Below are positions 19,184 to 29,404 of a stretch of 64,000 bases of DNA, in pieces. The position numbers and the translations under genes were made by a program. The stretch's first letter is position 1; the number at the start of each line of letters is the position of its first letter. The notes beneath the pieces were generated by a model that saw only the letters and a program-made list of their open reading frames with translations, had not been told where the DNA came from and did no database searches. This stretch comes from Tindallia sp. MSAO_Bac2 (GTDB taxonomy: Bacteria; Bacillota; Clostridia; Peptostreptococcales; Tindalliaceae), in assembly GCA_003838145.1 (NCBI GenBank), contig QYZZ01000122.1, positions 34,319-98,318 on the forward strand, written 5' to 3'.

Positions 19184-20311
19184 TTACTGCAACCATGGCA
19201 TTGGGTTTACGTATTTACCATTTTTTCGGACCTCAAAGTGTAAGTGCGGTCCTGTGGACATACCGGTGCTTCCCACTTTTGCTATCGTCTGGCCGGCAGA
19301 TACCCTTTCACCTTCGGATACTAATAAAGTGTTGCAGTGAGCATAAAGTGTAATGATACCACCACCATGGTCGATAAATATCGTTCGGCCGTATCCTCCC
19401 CGATTCCCTGAAAAAGCAACTGTTCCAGGCCCAGCAGCTACAATACTGGTTCCTGTGGGTGCAGGGATATCAATTCCTGAGTGAAAACGATTGGTTCCGA
19501 GAATAGGGTGTACTCGATTACCATAAGGGGAAGAAATGCGGCTATGCCCGGGGACCGGCCATCGCATTTCGCCGCCTTCATAGTCTCTGTCAGACTGCAG
19601 GTTCACCAGAACCTGCTCTAAATTTCTTGCTTCCTGCTCCAGTTGGTCCAGCTTAGCTTCCAGTGCCTGTTTATCATTTTCAAGCTCAGCCTGAAGCCGT
19701 TGCTGTTCACCACGTGTCACTACCAAGTATTCCCGTTGATTATCAACGGTCCGTTTGAGTTCTGCCAGGTAGCGGCGATTCGCCTCCAGTTCAGCTTTTT
19801 TGTTCTCTATCACTATTCGCTGCTCTTCCATAAATTGCAGTAATTCTACATCACTCTCTACAATTAGTTTTACCATGTCCATATTGCTCAGAAGTTCAGA
19901 GAAGTCCTTAGAGTTAAAAAGAACTTCAGCATAGGCAACATTGCCATTACGATACATTGCATCCAGCCTTTTTGCCAGTAGTTCTTCCTTTTCCGCAATC
20001 GAGAGGATCGCTTCTTCCAAAGCATGCTGAGTATCAAGAATTCTGTTTTCAGTATCTGCAATCTGATTGTTAAGGGAATTCAGCTCCTGTTCTGCCTTTT
20101 GTATCTCGCTGCTCAGATAAGAAATCTGTTCAGCTACACTCCGTTGCTCACGGGTATTGTCCCTAAGGGCAGAATCAAGGTTTTGACGCTGGTTTTGCAG
20201 TTCCTGCAGCTGTTGATTGATTTGTTCAACCTCACTCCCGAAACTAACCTGAGTAAATCCAATAGTCACCAATACTAATATAGTTATAATGGTTTTATGT
20301 ATTCCTCGCAA
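19184..20311 (-). CDS. Murein hydrolase activator / M23 peptidase with N-terminal coiled coil (EnvC-like)
   Basis: 375 aa; signal peptide, long coiled coil, LysM-free M23 domain [26 protein letters not shown]...[21 protein letters not shown]. Confidence 0.93.
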   Translation of the reverse strand: MRGIHKTIITILVLVTIGFTQVSFGSEVEQINQQLQELQNQRQNLDSALRDNTREQRSVAEQISYLSSEIQKAEQELNSLNNQIADTENRILDTQHALEEAILSIAEKEELLAKRLDAMYRNGNVAYAEVLFNSKDFSELLSNMDMVKLIVESDVELLQFMEEQRIVIENKKAELEANRRYLAELKRTVDNQREYLVVTRGEQQRLQAELENDKQALEAKLDQLEQEARNLEQVLVNLQSDRDYEGGEMRWPVPGHSRISSPYGNRVHPILGTNRFHSGIDIPAPTGTSIVAAGPGTVAFSGNRGGYGRTIFIDHGGGIITLYAHCNTLLVSEGERVSAGQTIAKVGSTGMSTGPHLHFEVRKNGKYVNPMPWLQ

Positions 20312-20341
20312 TAAACTTCCCCCTCTCGCAACTTATATTCC

Positions 20342-21238
20342 TTATATTTCCAGATGTTTTCTCAGTGAGACAATGCTCCCCAAAGCTCCGACACCAGAGC
20401 CAAGGACCACAAACATAATCAGTGTTCGCTGCATCATCTCCTCAACGGATAGCAAATAAGCACTGAATATAACAAAAAACCTTGTTGTAATCATATCAAA
20501 AATGGTCTGGTATCCGAAATAAATGATGATTACCGCAATGATGGCGCCAAACAATCCGAGAATTGTTCCCTCCAGGAAAAACGGCCAGCGGATAAACCAG
20601 TTAGTAGCACCGACATCTTTCATAATTCTTATTTCTCTCTTGCGTGCATTTATGGTTAATTTAATGGTGTTGGAAATGATAAAAGTTGCAATCAGTATAA
20701 GGACAGCAATAACGACTAAACCAACGGAGCGTACCAAGCCTGCTATTCGGATCAGGTTATCAATGATATCACGGTAATATCTTATTTCGTCCACTCCATT
20801 TAAACCACTTACTTCTTCAACTACATCATCAGAGTAACGAATGTTAGCCACATGCACGATATATGAATTGGGTAACGGGTTATCTTCCAGGGTATCCAGA
20901 AGGTATCCCTGCTCACCCCAGCGCTCTTTCATATTTGCCAGTGCCATCTCTTTGGATTCGTAATGAATGTATGAAACACCTTCAATCTGGCCTATTTCTG
21001 ACCCGAGGGACTCAATAGCTTCCGGATCCATATCATCTTCAATGTACACCTGCACGCTGTCAAACTGAGTTTGTGCCAGACTTGCCAGGTGTCCCATATT
21101 GAGAACCAAAACCATAATTAATCCCAATATCGTGAGGGATGCTGCAACAGAACTAATGGAAGCAATGCTCATGCCCTTATTACGCCATATCCCTTTAAAA
21201 CTTTGCTGCATTATGTACTGAAAGGATCTAAGCTTCAT
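20342..21238 (-). CDS. ftsX: Cell division protein FtsX
   Basis: MKLRSFQYIMQQSFKGIWRNKGMSIASISSVAASLTILG, permease with C-terminal TMs. The track start (21271) lies further inside ftsE; the ATG at 21238 fits FtsX better. Confidence 0.95.
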   Translation of the reverse strand: MKLRSFQYIMQQSFKGIWRNKGMSIASISSVAASLTILGLIMVLVLNMGHLASLAQTQFDSVQVYIEDDMDPEAIESLGSEIGQIEGVSYIHYESKEMALANMKERWGEQGYLLDTLEDNPLPNSYIVHVANIRYSDDVVEEVSGLNGVDEIRYYRDIIDNLIRIAGLVRSVGLVVIAVLILIATFIISNTIKLTINARKREIRIMKDVGATNWFIRWPFFLEGTILGLFGAIIAVIIIYFGYQTIFDMITTRFFVIFSAYLLSVEEMMQRTLIMFVVLGSGVGALGSIVSLRKHLEI

Positions 21239-21914
21239 AACCGTAAATCCCCCTCTGTACATCCCGCACAATATTTCCTTTTTCCAGCGCTACTACACGC
21301 TGTTGCATCACATCGACGATATCCTTAGCATGGGTTGCCATTAAAATTGTGGTTCCCCTGCGGCTGATGTGTCTTAATACTTTCATAACTTCCCAGGCTG
21401 TATCCGGATCCAGGTTACCTGTAGGTTCATCTGCGATTAAAATAATCGGCCGATTAACAATTGCTCTCGCAATGGAAACCCTTTGCTTTTCACCTCCGGA
21501 CAGCTGGTGTGGATATTGACTGGCACGATCACTCAAACCAACCATTCCCAGCATCATAGGCACCTGCCTCCTGATTTCTTTGGGCGATGCACCAGTGACC
21601 TGCATGGCAAAAGCAACATTTTCATACAATGTTTTGTCTTCCAGCAATCTAAAGTCCTGAAAAACAACACTGATTTTCCGGCGAAGATAAGGTATTTGTC
21701 TCTGCGAAAGTTTTGTTATATCTTCACCGTCAACAAGAATTTTCCCGCCAGTTGCCTGCTCTTCTCTTAAGAGAAGCTTAATAAAGGTTGATTTTCCAGC
21801 ACCGCTGGGTCCAACCAGAAATAAAAATTCGCCTTTATTAATTTTAAGATTTATATTTTTCAACGCATGAACGCCGTTATCATAAACTTTGCTTGTATTT
21901 CTGAATTCGATCAA
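21228..21914 (-). CDS. ftsE: Cell division ATP-binding protein FtsE
   Basis: 228 aa; GPSGAGKSTFIKLL, LSGGEKQRVSIARAIV, DEPTGNLDPDTAWEVM. Confidence 0.97.
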   Translation of the reverse strand: MIEFRNTSKVYDNGVHALKNINLKINKGEFLFLVGPSGAGKSTFIKLLLREEQATGGKILVDGEDITKLSQRQIPYLRRKISVVFQDFRLLEDKTLYENVAFAMQVTGASPKEIRRQVPMMLGMVGLSDRASQYPHQLSGGEKQRVSIARAIVNRPIILIADEPTGNLDPDTAWEVMKVLRHISRRGTTILMATHAKDIVDVMQQRVVALEKGNIVRDVQRGIYGYEA

Positions 21915-21952
21915 AGATTAACCACTCCTGAAATTAGACTCTTTCAATCCTT

Positions 21953-21982
21953 ATTATAACCTTATCACGAGCATAATTGCAA
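21953..21982 (-). promoter_or_regulatory. Putative sigma-A type promoter for ftsE
   Basis: On the minus strand TTGCAA (21982-21977), 18 nt, TATAAT (21958-21953). Confidence 0.6.
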
Positions 21983-22051
21983 GAAATCTGATAAAATGAA
22001 TGTATATACTCAGTTATTTGTAATAATATCTTAACATAAGGAGAGATTTTC

Positions 22052-22618
22052 ATGAAGAAAGATATAAGACAATCAATGACAAAGCGAAGAGAGGCTTTGA
22101 ATCCTAAAGAGGTTCATGAAAAGAGCAGTTTGATTCACCAGCAGCTCTTCGGGATGGATGCCTGGAAAAAAGCAAAGCACATGATGGTATACCTTGATTT
22201 CAGAAACGAGGTAAAGACAGGCTCATTGATCCAGTCATTCCTTCAAAACGGCAAGAAAGTTTCAATACCTGTAACCAACCCTTCAGATTACAGCCTTACA
22301 GTATCTGAGTTAAAGGATCCCGAAAAAGACCTTCAGGTGGCTCAGTTTGGATTATTGGAACCAAATCCTGATGCTCTCAGACCTATGGATCCACAAGAGC
22401 TGGATTTGGTAGTTGTTCCTGGTGTCGCCTTTGATCGTGAAGGCTATCGGGTGGGATTCGGAGCAGGTTATTATGACCGTTTTTTACCGCAACTAAACGA
22501 AAACACTGCATTAGTTTCACTTGTGTATGATTTTCAGCTGATACCAAGGGTACCCAGAGAACCCCATGACATTGCTGTTCATTGGATTATTACCGAAAGC
22601 GAACTCATTAAATGCTAA
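22052..22618 (+). CDS. 5-formyltetrahydrofolate cyclo-ligase family protein
   Basis: 188 aa; DLVVVPGVAFDREGYRVGFGAGYYDRFLPQL signature; RBS AAGGAGAG upstream. The only well-supported plus-strand gene. Confidence 0.96.
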   Translation: MKKDIRQSMTKRREALNPKEVHEKSSLIHQQLFGMDAWKKAKHMMVYLDFRNEVKTGSLIQSFLQNGKKVSIPVTNPSDYSLTVSELKDPEKDLQVAQFGLLEPNPDALRPMDPQELDLVVVPGVAFDREGYRVGFGAGYYDRFLPQLNENTALVSLVYDFQLIPRVPREPHDIAVHWIITESELIKC

Positions 22619-22621
22619 AGA

Positions 22622-22649
22622 ACGGGCTCCTTCATTTGAAGGAGCCCGT
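22622..22649. terminator. Strong terminator between convergent genes
   Basis: ACGGGCTCCTTCA / TGAAGGAGCCCGT near-perfect inverted repeat followed by CTGTTTT on plus; sits between stop codons of the convergent genes. Confidence 0.9.
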
Positions 22650-22654
22650 CTGTT

Positions 22655-25069
22655 TTAGTCGTCTTTAGCTGATTTATTCTTGTTCCGTTCTTCTTCATGA
22701 ATGCTTTTAAGTTTGCCGCTTACCATTGCATTTATGGTTCCTTCGGGATAGTTACCTTCTTCATCTTCAGTACCAGCCGGTATACCAGTTAAAATTTCAA
22801 TCCCTTCTTCAACATGCCCAATGGCATAAATATGAAATTGGTTATCCTTTACAGCTTCCACCACTTCGTCCTTCAACATCAGGTTTTTCATATTCTGCCT
22901 GGGGATGATAACGCCCTGTTCTCCAGTGAAACCCATACGCTTGCACACATCGAAAAATCCTTCGATTTTCTCGTTAACTCCACCAATTGGTTGTATTTCA
23001 CCATTTTGATTAACCGAACCGGTAACTGCGATAGACTGTTTTATGGGTGTATTTGAGATACTCGAAAGAATCCCATAAAGTTCGGTGCTTGATGCACTAT
23101 CACCATCAATCATTGAATAATTTTGCTCAAAACTGATACTGACAGATAGAGAAATCGGGTGTTCCTGGGCATATTTTTTACCAAGATATCCACTGAGCAC
23201 GTATACTCCTTTTGAATGAATAGGACCACTCTTCGCTACTTCTCTCTCGATGTTTATAATTCCCGGTTTTCCACGATAAGTTGTAACAGTTATCCGAGTT
23301 GGTTTGCCAAAAGAATGCTGGCCGGAACCCATTACTACCAGTCCGTTGATTTGCCCGATTTTTTCTCCCGTAACATCCATTAACAGAGTGCCATCTTCAA
23401 ATAACTCATTCAGCTTTTCTTCATACTTATTATTACGGTAAGTTCTTTCCTCAATGGCTTTTTCCACATGCTCTACAGCAACAACATCTGCACCGCCCTC
23501 TGTAGCCCACTGATCTGCTTCATAAAGCACTTCCACCACCTGGCTAAAACGGGAAGTCAGTTTCTCCTGATGGTCTGCCAGACGCGAGCTATATTGAATT
23601 ACTCTGCAAACGGCTGATCGATCAAAATTTTTAAGTCCAACTTCTTCGCAATGAGTAGCGATGAAAGCAGCCATCTTTTCCATGCTTTCCTGATCTTTAC
23701 TCATTTCTGTATCAAAGTCTGCCATGATTTTAAATAGTTTCTTAAAATCTTCATCCAGGGCATAAAGAAGGTTATAGGTATAGGCATCACCTATCAGTAA
23801 TACTTTAATATCCAACGGAATCGGCTCAGGCTTAAGCATCGAAGTGACCATTAGTCCCATTTGCTGAGATAGGTTCTCTATGTTTATTTCTCCAGTTTTA
23901 AGCGCACGTTTTAAAGTGTCCCAGGCATAAGGCTGCAACAGTATTTCTCTTGTGTGAAGGAGCAGGAATCCGCCGTTAGCCATATGAAGGGATCCTGGCT
24001 TTATTTGAGTAAAGTCAGTTCTGAGGGCTCCCATTTCATTTTTGTATTCAATAGCTCCCATCAGGTTGTAAAAAGTTGGATTGTTTTCGTTTATAATCGG
24101 AGCGTGTTTTGTTTCGCTGTGATCGATAAAAAGATTCACGCGATACCGGATTTGAAAGTTATCATCGCTTCCTCTTTTCATGAATAAGGCAGCGGCTCCC
24201 TTGTCCTGTGAAGATTCATCACCTTTCCTGAAACGATGAATGTTTTCAACAATATCCCTTTCCATTTCATTAATATATTCTCTGATTTCTTTTCGATGAT
24301 TATAACGGTTTAACAGTTTTTTAATGTAATAATTAATTACATCGTATCCGGTCTGCTCGTCGAGCTTTTTAATTTTTCTTCTCAGTTTTTCTTCAAGATC
24401 TTTAATTTCATTAAACATTTCAAAGGTCTTCAAACTGAGCTCGTTGGATTTTTCTCTTATTTCATCCATCTTTTCCGCTGACAGGTTTTCATATTCTTCC
24501 TGGCTCATAGGACGGTCTTCAACCAGTGGAATCGTAACTAAACCATGCTCAGTTTCTTTAAACATAAAACCGTATTCCGAAGCAACCTCATTGAGCTTTT
24601 TTATCATTTCCTGATTCTTTTCCTGATACTCTTTAACCAATTCAGTTTTTTTGGATTCGTATTCCGTACTTCGGAATGCCGTAACTATTTCGTTGCGAAT
24701 CTGTTCAATCATTGATTCAATGTCTTTTTTAAATTGTCTTCCGACTCCTGCTTCCATGCCTAAAGCTTTAGGCTTATCCGGATGCTTAAAATTGTAAACA
24801 TATACCCAATCCTGCGGTGTTTGCATACTTTCTGCGTAAGATCTGGCAATAGATTCTGTATAACTGCTCCTCCCCGTTCCACTAAGTCCGGAAACATAGA
24901 TGTTATAGCCTCTTTTCTTCATTTTGAGTCCAAATTCAAGTGACTTCGCAGCTCGGTCCTGACCGATAATCCCTTTCAGGGGTTTTAGATCTTTTGTTGT
25001 GTCGAAACTGAAAGTATCCATTGAGCAAAAGCTGTTCAACCGCTGCCAGTCTATTTTATACTTTTCCAT
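22655..25069 (-). CDS. Lon-like ATP-dependent protease (LonB/AAA family)
   Basis: 804 aa; GLSGTGRSSYTESIA P-loop; SMIDGDSASSTELYGILSSISNTPIKQSIAVTGSVNQNGEIQPIGGVNEKIEGFF with Ser-Lys dyad motifs. Confidence 0.95.
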   Translation of the reverse strand: MEKYKIDWQRLNSFCSMDTFSFDTTKDLKPLKGIIGQDRAAKSLEFGLKMKKRGYNIYVSGLSGTGRSSYTESIARSYAESMQTPQDWVYVYNFKHPDKPKALGMEAGVGRQFKKDIESMIEQIRNEIVTAFRSTEYESKKTELVKEYQEKNQEMIKKLNEVASEYGFMFKETEHGLVTIPLVEDRPMSQEEYENLSAEKMDEIREKSNELSLKTFEMFNEIKDLEEKLRRKIKKLDEQTGYDVINYYIKKLLNRYNHRKEIREYINEMERDIVENIHRFRKGDESSQDKGAAALFMKRGSDDNFQIRYRVNLFIDHSETKHAPIINENNPTFYNLMGAIEYKNEMGALRTDFTQIKPGSLHMANGGFLLLHTREILLQPYAWDTLKRALKTGEINIENLSQQMGLMVTSMLKPEPIPLDIKVLLIGDAYTYNLLYALDEDFKKLFKIMADFDTEMSKDQESMEKMAAFIATHCEEVGLKNFDRSAVCRVIQYSSRLADHQEKLTSRFSQVVEVLYEADQWATEGGADVVAVEHVEKAIEERTYRNNKYEEKLNELFEDGTLLMDVTGEKIGQINGLVVMGSGQHSFGKPTRITVTTYRGKPGIINIEREVAKSGPIHSKGVYVLSGYLGKKYAQEHPISLSVSISFEQNYSMIDGDSASSTELYGILSSISNTPIKQSIAVTGSVNQNGEIQPIGGVNEKIEGFFDVCKRMGFTGEQGVIIPRQNMKNLMLKDEVVEAVKDNQFHIYAIGHVEEGIEILTGIPAGTEDEEGNYPEGTINAMVSGKLKSIHEEERNKNKSAKDD

Positions 25070-25120
25070 GATCTGAGTCCTCCTTTGATGCTGCTCTCCA
25101 TTAACGGGCTCTTATCAGTG

Positions 25121-25150
25121 TATATACCAAGTTTTTTGCGAATCATTCAA
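25121..25150 (-). promoter_or_regulatory. Putative promoter for the Lon-like gene
   Basis: Minus strand TTGAAT (25150-25145), 18 nt, TATATA (25126-25121). Confidence 0.45.
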
Positions 25151-25168
25151 GAGAAACGATAATAAAAA

Positions 25169-25197
25169 AAACACCCGCAAAGTGTCAACAGGTGTTT
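25169..25197 (-). terminator. Rho-independent terminator downstream of the NAGPA-type gene
   Basis: AAACACC...GGTGTTT stem; minus strand continues TTTTTTTTATTA. Confidence 0.85.
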
Positions 25198-25243
25198 AAT
25201 TTGCTTTTATGACTGTATTTCTGCCGTCCAGTAACATAATTGT

Positions 25244-28200
25244 TTAATTTGAAGAAGGCGAGCTGTAAAACATGACCGTCTGGTCGCTTCCGTCCCAAGT
25301 GTATGATACGTCCATCATCTGTGCAAATCGGGAAATCGGGACGAAGGTTCTTCCTTGTCGAATTTCTGCAGTTGTGTCCATTTCCATCACTTTTTCTTCG
25401 CTTTTAAGTTGTGTGCTTCCAATAACCACCTGCAATAGGATTCCTTCATTTGTCCGGATTGATACAGTTTCGGTTTCGCCGTCCCAATGAACATTCTCAT
25501 CAGGGATTCCCAGTGCTGCAGACACATAGCGAACCGGCACCATTGTTCGGCCATCTTTTATATAGGGACTGGCGTCCATCAAAACTTTTTCTCCATTGAT
25601 GGTATAATGTTGTAACCCGACACCGAACAGGATTCCATCCAATCCTTCCTGATGTCCTCCAATCTCTTGCTGTTCTTTCACTTTGTAAAACACTTCGTCT
25701 CCTGACCGATAAAGATGCACTTCACGACCTGCATCATTTCCCATGCCAATGTAACGAATTCCATCTCTCATCTCTGTTCCAACACTACCGTTCCCAAAGA
25801 ACACATAAACATTTTTTCCGTTTTCGGCCAGATTTTTAAGTTGCTCATTAAAAAGGTTTGCTTCAAGCTCATCACTAAAACCTAACGGCCCCCAAATTGG
25901 CTTAGGCATTATTACAATGACATTTTGAGACATATTCCCGGATAAAAGGTTTTTCAACCATGGCCACTGTTGATAATTGGTTCTTCTTAGACCATCATTA
26001 CTGTTGTTAAGTAAAATAAACGTTTGCTGACCACTTTGTTGAGTGCCGTATCCCTGCGAATGAGTCAAAAGGTCTTGTCCATTCTGTCGAAGGGTGTTGT
26101 CATGCAGAATGGTCCATCTTTCATCAATTTTTTCTGGTTCTTTGTTTTTGGCGTCCTGAATTCTTCCTCCTGCTTCCTGGGCCGACAGCTTCGGCAAAGA
26201 AAAGGGCGCAGTGGCTTCGAGTCCGTCAAACTTGAGCGTTCCTTTTGTTTTAAAGAAAGGCTCCGGTTCAACAACATATATTCGTTCAAGGTTTATTGGA
26301 GAAGAAATGTTGTTTGGAAGATTCCCTTTAAGTTGCTGCCACCCTGTCCAGTCAATACCTCGCTTAAGATCCAGGACATGATTATTTCCTTGTCCATCTT
26401 TTACCTGGGCACGTATCCAGTGAGGTGCTGTTTCCTTCGCATGGGCCCAAATGCTGATTTCCCTAGTGCCCGAAGGAAGTGCTAAATTCGTCCCAAAGCT
26501 AATGTATGCTGCGGTGGTTTCCGTTGATTCAGTAAAGTCGTATGTTAGTTCCAGTGAACTATTGTTAACTTTACCTTCACTTGCAATCCTTACATTTCCT
26601 TTCACAGCATCCGGGTATCCAATAAACTCAGGTTTAAAATTATCCAGGTTTGGCATCGCTGATCTCTGAGACCCTACTGCCACTGGAATCGCAGCTGCGT
26701 GACCATTATAGGCAGCTCGAAGAACAGTAGCACCATCCCATTCTCCGCTCATATAATAACCATTCCTAAAAGTACCTGCTCCTTTTTCATCCGTCCACTG
26801 CACTCTGTCAAAGTCCAGCAATGCCCTGTTGCCTCTAAAATCGATACCTTCCACTGCAAGTTCCAATCTTTCATTATGACCCAGTTTATAAACCGGTGCG
26901 TTGATTTGAATTGCTGCTACATCCTCTAAAATGCGGAATTCTTTTTGTTCCCGAAAATCTTGAAAGCTTGCTTCCACCACCAGTTTTCCGGATTCTTCAG
27001 GAATGAGTTTTCCGTCTTCAACCCTTCCTGATCCTTCAAGAATTCTATAGGAAACATCGCTGTTGTTAATGGCTATTGGTCGATAGCTTTCATCATATCC
27101 TTTGATGTTTAGAGGGATACCGTTGTTCTTAAACAAATTGCTTTGAGGTGCTTCCAAAACAATGCCGCCAATATTATCGCCGGATTCAGGGTTTGGCGAT
27201 ATTGCCAAGGCATTAATTATTCTACGCTGACTCCCGTCAGACGGAACATTTGCCAGATGAGGAATTGCTTCTCCTGGATTTCTAATCATCATTGTTGTTG
27301 AGCCGCCACCGTCCATCATGATGGCGTCGTAGCTTCCTGCTTCCATCATTAACCGGGCCATTACTTCGCCGTTTACACCCTGATAAGAGTGGTGTCTCCC
27401 ATCTACAGTGGCCATTATAAGCTGATTTCCTTCTCGATTAATTCCAATGGCTGTTCTAGGCTGACTTCCGTTTGTGTGTCTTGAAGGTGGTAATACTTGT
27501 CCGTTCCGCAGTATAGGAGTCCCGCCACCTACTGCCAGGTGAATGCCTTCAAGACTGGGAGCTGTTTGAGGGTGTACTTTTACACGTTCACCCAGATTAA
27601 AACTGGACTTCAGCCGTTTACCGTTTTCTCCGGAAGCGATAATCGCGTAACCGTTGTGAGGAATATCAGTGGAAGGAAGACTTTGCCGGATTTCGCTGAC
27701 AATATCATCTTTAACAATTACTTCGACTAAATCTGAATATTCTCCTGCGGCCCCCGGCGTCTTTGATCCCCAGTTAGAATCGAGCACGGTTATAGATGCA
27801 TAGTTCCAGTTTATACGATTATATGCTCCAACGCTCAGAATGATGTCATTTTCAGTTGTGATAAATGAACGGTTTTGCAGAGAGTTTATAGCAGCCTTCA
27901 TCTCCTTTGTAATGATTACGGAAGAAAAGTCCTGGGCAGTTCCAGGGTCGCTAATTAGCTGTCCTTTCCTAATCATAACGCCCAGAGGTGAATCCGGGTT
28001 AGTTACATAAAAGTAGTCTGCGTTGATCGCAGCGATAGGATGTGTTTTTTGTTCGAGCATTTTTCCAAGCGTTTCTCTCTGTGACACGCCACTAGAACTT
28101 TGTATTAGATCAATTTCGCTCTTGTCATTATTCAGGTCTACTTTCACCACATTCATATGCAGCCAACCGCTTTCACCAAACCTGAGAATATTATCGTGAA

Positions 28201-28351
28201 CAACACCACTTCCTATTGTGTTGCTTTTTCTGCTTTCATAAAGATAATCTCTTGCCAGAGCATTTTGCGCTAAAGAACAAAGCGTCAATAAACTTACCAA
28301 GCCGATAGTTATTATTTTCGTTTTCCACGAAACCATTGTTAATCCCTCCAA
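25244..28351 (-). CDS. Phosphodiester glycosidase (NAGPA) family secreted protein with metallophosphoesterase-like region and C-terminal copper amine oxidase N-like domain
   Basis: 1035 aa; signal peptide; NADYFYVTNPDSPLGVMIRKGQLISDPG...YDAIMMDGGGSTTMMIRN typical NAGPA; C-terminal VLMDASPYIKDGRTMVPVRYVSAALGI typical of Cu amine oxidase N-like domains. Confidence 0.9.
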   Translation of the reverse strand: MEGLTMVSWKTKIITIGLVSLLTLCSLAQNALARDYLYESRKSNTIGSGVVHDNILRFGESGWLHMNVVKVDLNNDKSEIDLIQSSSGVSQRETLGKMLEQKTHPIAAINADYFYVTNPDSPLGVMIRKGQLISDPGTAQDFSSVIITKEMKAAINSLQNRSFITTENDIILSVGAYNRINWNYASITVLDSNWGSKTPGAAGEYSDLVEVIVKDDIVSEIRQSLPSTDIPHNGYAIIASGENGKRLKSSFNLGERVKVHPQTAPSLEGIHLAVGGGTPILRNGQVLPPSRHTNGSQPRTAIGINREGNQLIMATVDGRHHSYQGVNGEVMARLMMEAGSYDAIMMDGGGSTTMMIRNPGEAIPHLANVPSDGSQRRIINALAISPNPESGDNIGGIVLEAPQSNLFKNNGIPLNIKGYDESYRPIAINNSDVSYRILEGSGRVEDGKLIPEESGKLVVEASFQDFREQKEFRILEDVAAIQINAPVYKLGHNERLELAVEGIDFRGNRALLDFDRVQWTDEKGAGTFRNGYYMSGEWDGATVLRAAYNGHAAAIPVAVGSQRSAMPNLDNFKPEFIGYPDAVKGNVRIASEGKVNNSSLELTYDFTESTETTAAYISFGTNLALPSGTREISIWAHAKETAPHWIRAQVKDGQGNNHVLDLKRGIDWTGWQQLKGNLPNNISSPINLERIYVVEPEPFFKTKGTLKFDGLEATAPFSLPKLSAQEAGGRIQDAKNKEPEKIDERWTILHDNTLRQNGQDLLTHSQGYGTQQSGQQTFILLNNSNDGLRRTNYQQWPWLKNLLSGNMSQNVIVIMPKPIWGPLGFSDELEANLFNEQLKNLAENGKNVYVFFGNGSVGTEMRDGIRYIGMGNDAGREVHLYRSGDEVFYKVKEQQEIGGHQEGLDGILFGVGLQHYTINGEKVLMDASPYIKDGRTMVPVRYVSAALGIPDENVHWDGETETVSIRTNEGILLQVVIGSTQLKSEEKVMEMDTTAEIRQGRTFVPISRFAQMMDVSYTWDGSDQTVMFYSSPSSN

Positions 28352-28513
28352 ATATTACTTTACATACTGAATTACGCATTGAACTTTCAAACCATTAATT
28401 CTGCACTAATTATAGCCGAAATACAAAGTTCCGTGGGTTACAGTTGTTTTACAGTTTCTTCAGTCTTCATCTTTCATATCGTTAAAAGCCTAATGCTCAA
28501 GCAGGGAAGTATA

Positions 28514-29401
28514 CTAGCTTTTTGCTTCAGAAAAACCTTCTCCCACCACTTCATGTATCGTAGACACCATCAGAAAGGCGTCTGGGTCTTCTTCATATAC
28601 TAGCTTTTTCAACTTGACAACCTGAGCACGACTTACAACGCAAAGAAGCATATCTCTTTTTTCACCCGTATAAACACCCCTCGAGTCTATTGAAGTTACG
28701 CCTCTGCTCAGTTCATCAATAATTCTCTCTCCAATAATGTCAGATTTTCGAGATATAATGTAAAATGCTTTTGAGTAGCTAAGATCTTCTACAATAAAGT
28801 CAGCCAGTTTTACTAAAATATATAAGGCAATGACTGAGTACAGTGCAGTTTCGACTTTCTGATCAACAATACCGGCTATTCCAACTATAATTAAATCCAG
28901 TATCATCATTAATTTTGCAATGCTTATTGCAGGAAAATAATGATTAATCATAGCTCCTGCCAAGTCTGTTCCACCAGTGGTTCCACCCATTTTAAAGACC
29001 AGTCCTATTCCTACTCCCATGGTGACACCACCATAAATTGCTGCCAGCAGAATATCTGCTGTGATTGTGTAGTGTCCAAAAAAGACAATAAAAAGTCTAA
29101 GAAATAGTGATAGCATCAGCGTTGCATAGGCGGTTTTGGCGCCAAAAGCTTTCCCCAAAATCAAAATTCCTCCGATAAAAAGAGGAATATTGATGACCAG
29201 GTTCGTGATATCCATTGGAATGCCCATTAATCGTTGAATAACTACAGCCAAGCCTGTCACGCCGCCAGGTGCAATGGTATTGGGTTCAAGAAAAAAATGA
29301 AGTCCAAAAGCCATCAATGCACTACCCAAGGTCATAAAAGAATACTCTAATATAAACGTGCTTTTTTTCATCTGTATCGATTCCCTTCCGTGTTCATCCA
29401 T
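28514..29401 (-). CDS. YitT family (DUF161/DUF2179) membrane protein
   Basis: 295 aa; GSALMAFGLHFFLEPNTIAPGGVTGLAVVIQ..., C-terminal DUF2179 RGVTSIDSRGVYTGEKRDMLLCVVSRAQVVKLKKLV. Confidence 0.95.
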   Translation of the reverse strand: MDEHGRESIQMKKSTFILEYSFMTLGSALMAFGLHFFLEPNTIAPGGVTGLAVVIQRLMGIPMDITNLVINIPLFIGGILILGKAFGAKTAYATLMLSLFLRLFIVFFGHYTITADILLAAIYGGVTMGVGIGLVFKMGGTTGGTDLAGAMINHYFPAISIAKLMMILDLIIVGIAGIVDQKVETALYSVIALYILVKLADFIVEDLSYSKAFYIISRKSDIIGERIIDELSRGVTSIDSRGVYTGEKRDMLLCVVSRAQVVKLKKLVYEEDPDAFLMVSTIHEVVGEGFSEAKS

Positions 29402-29404
29402 CTT

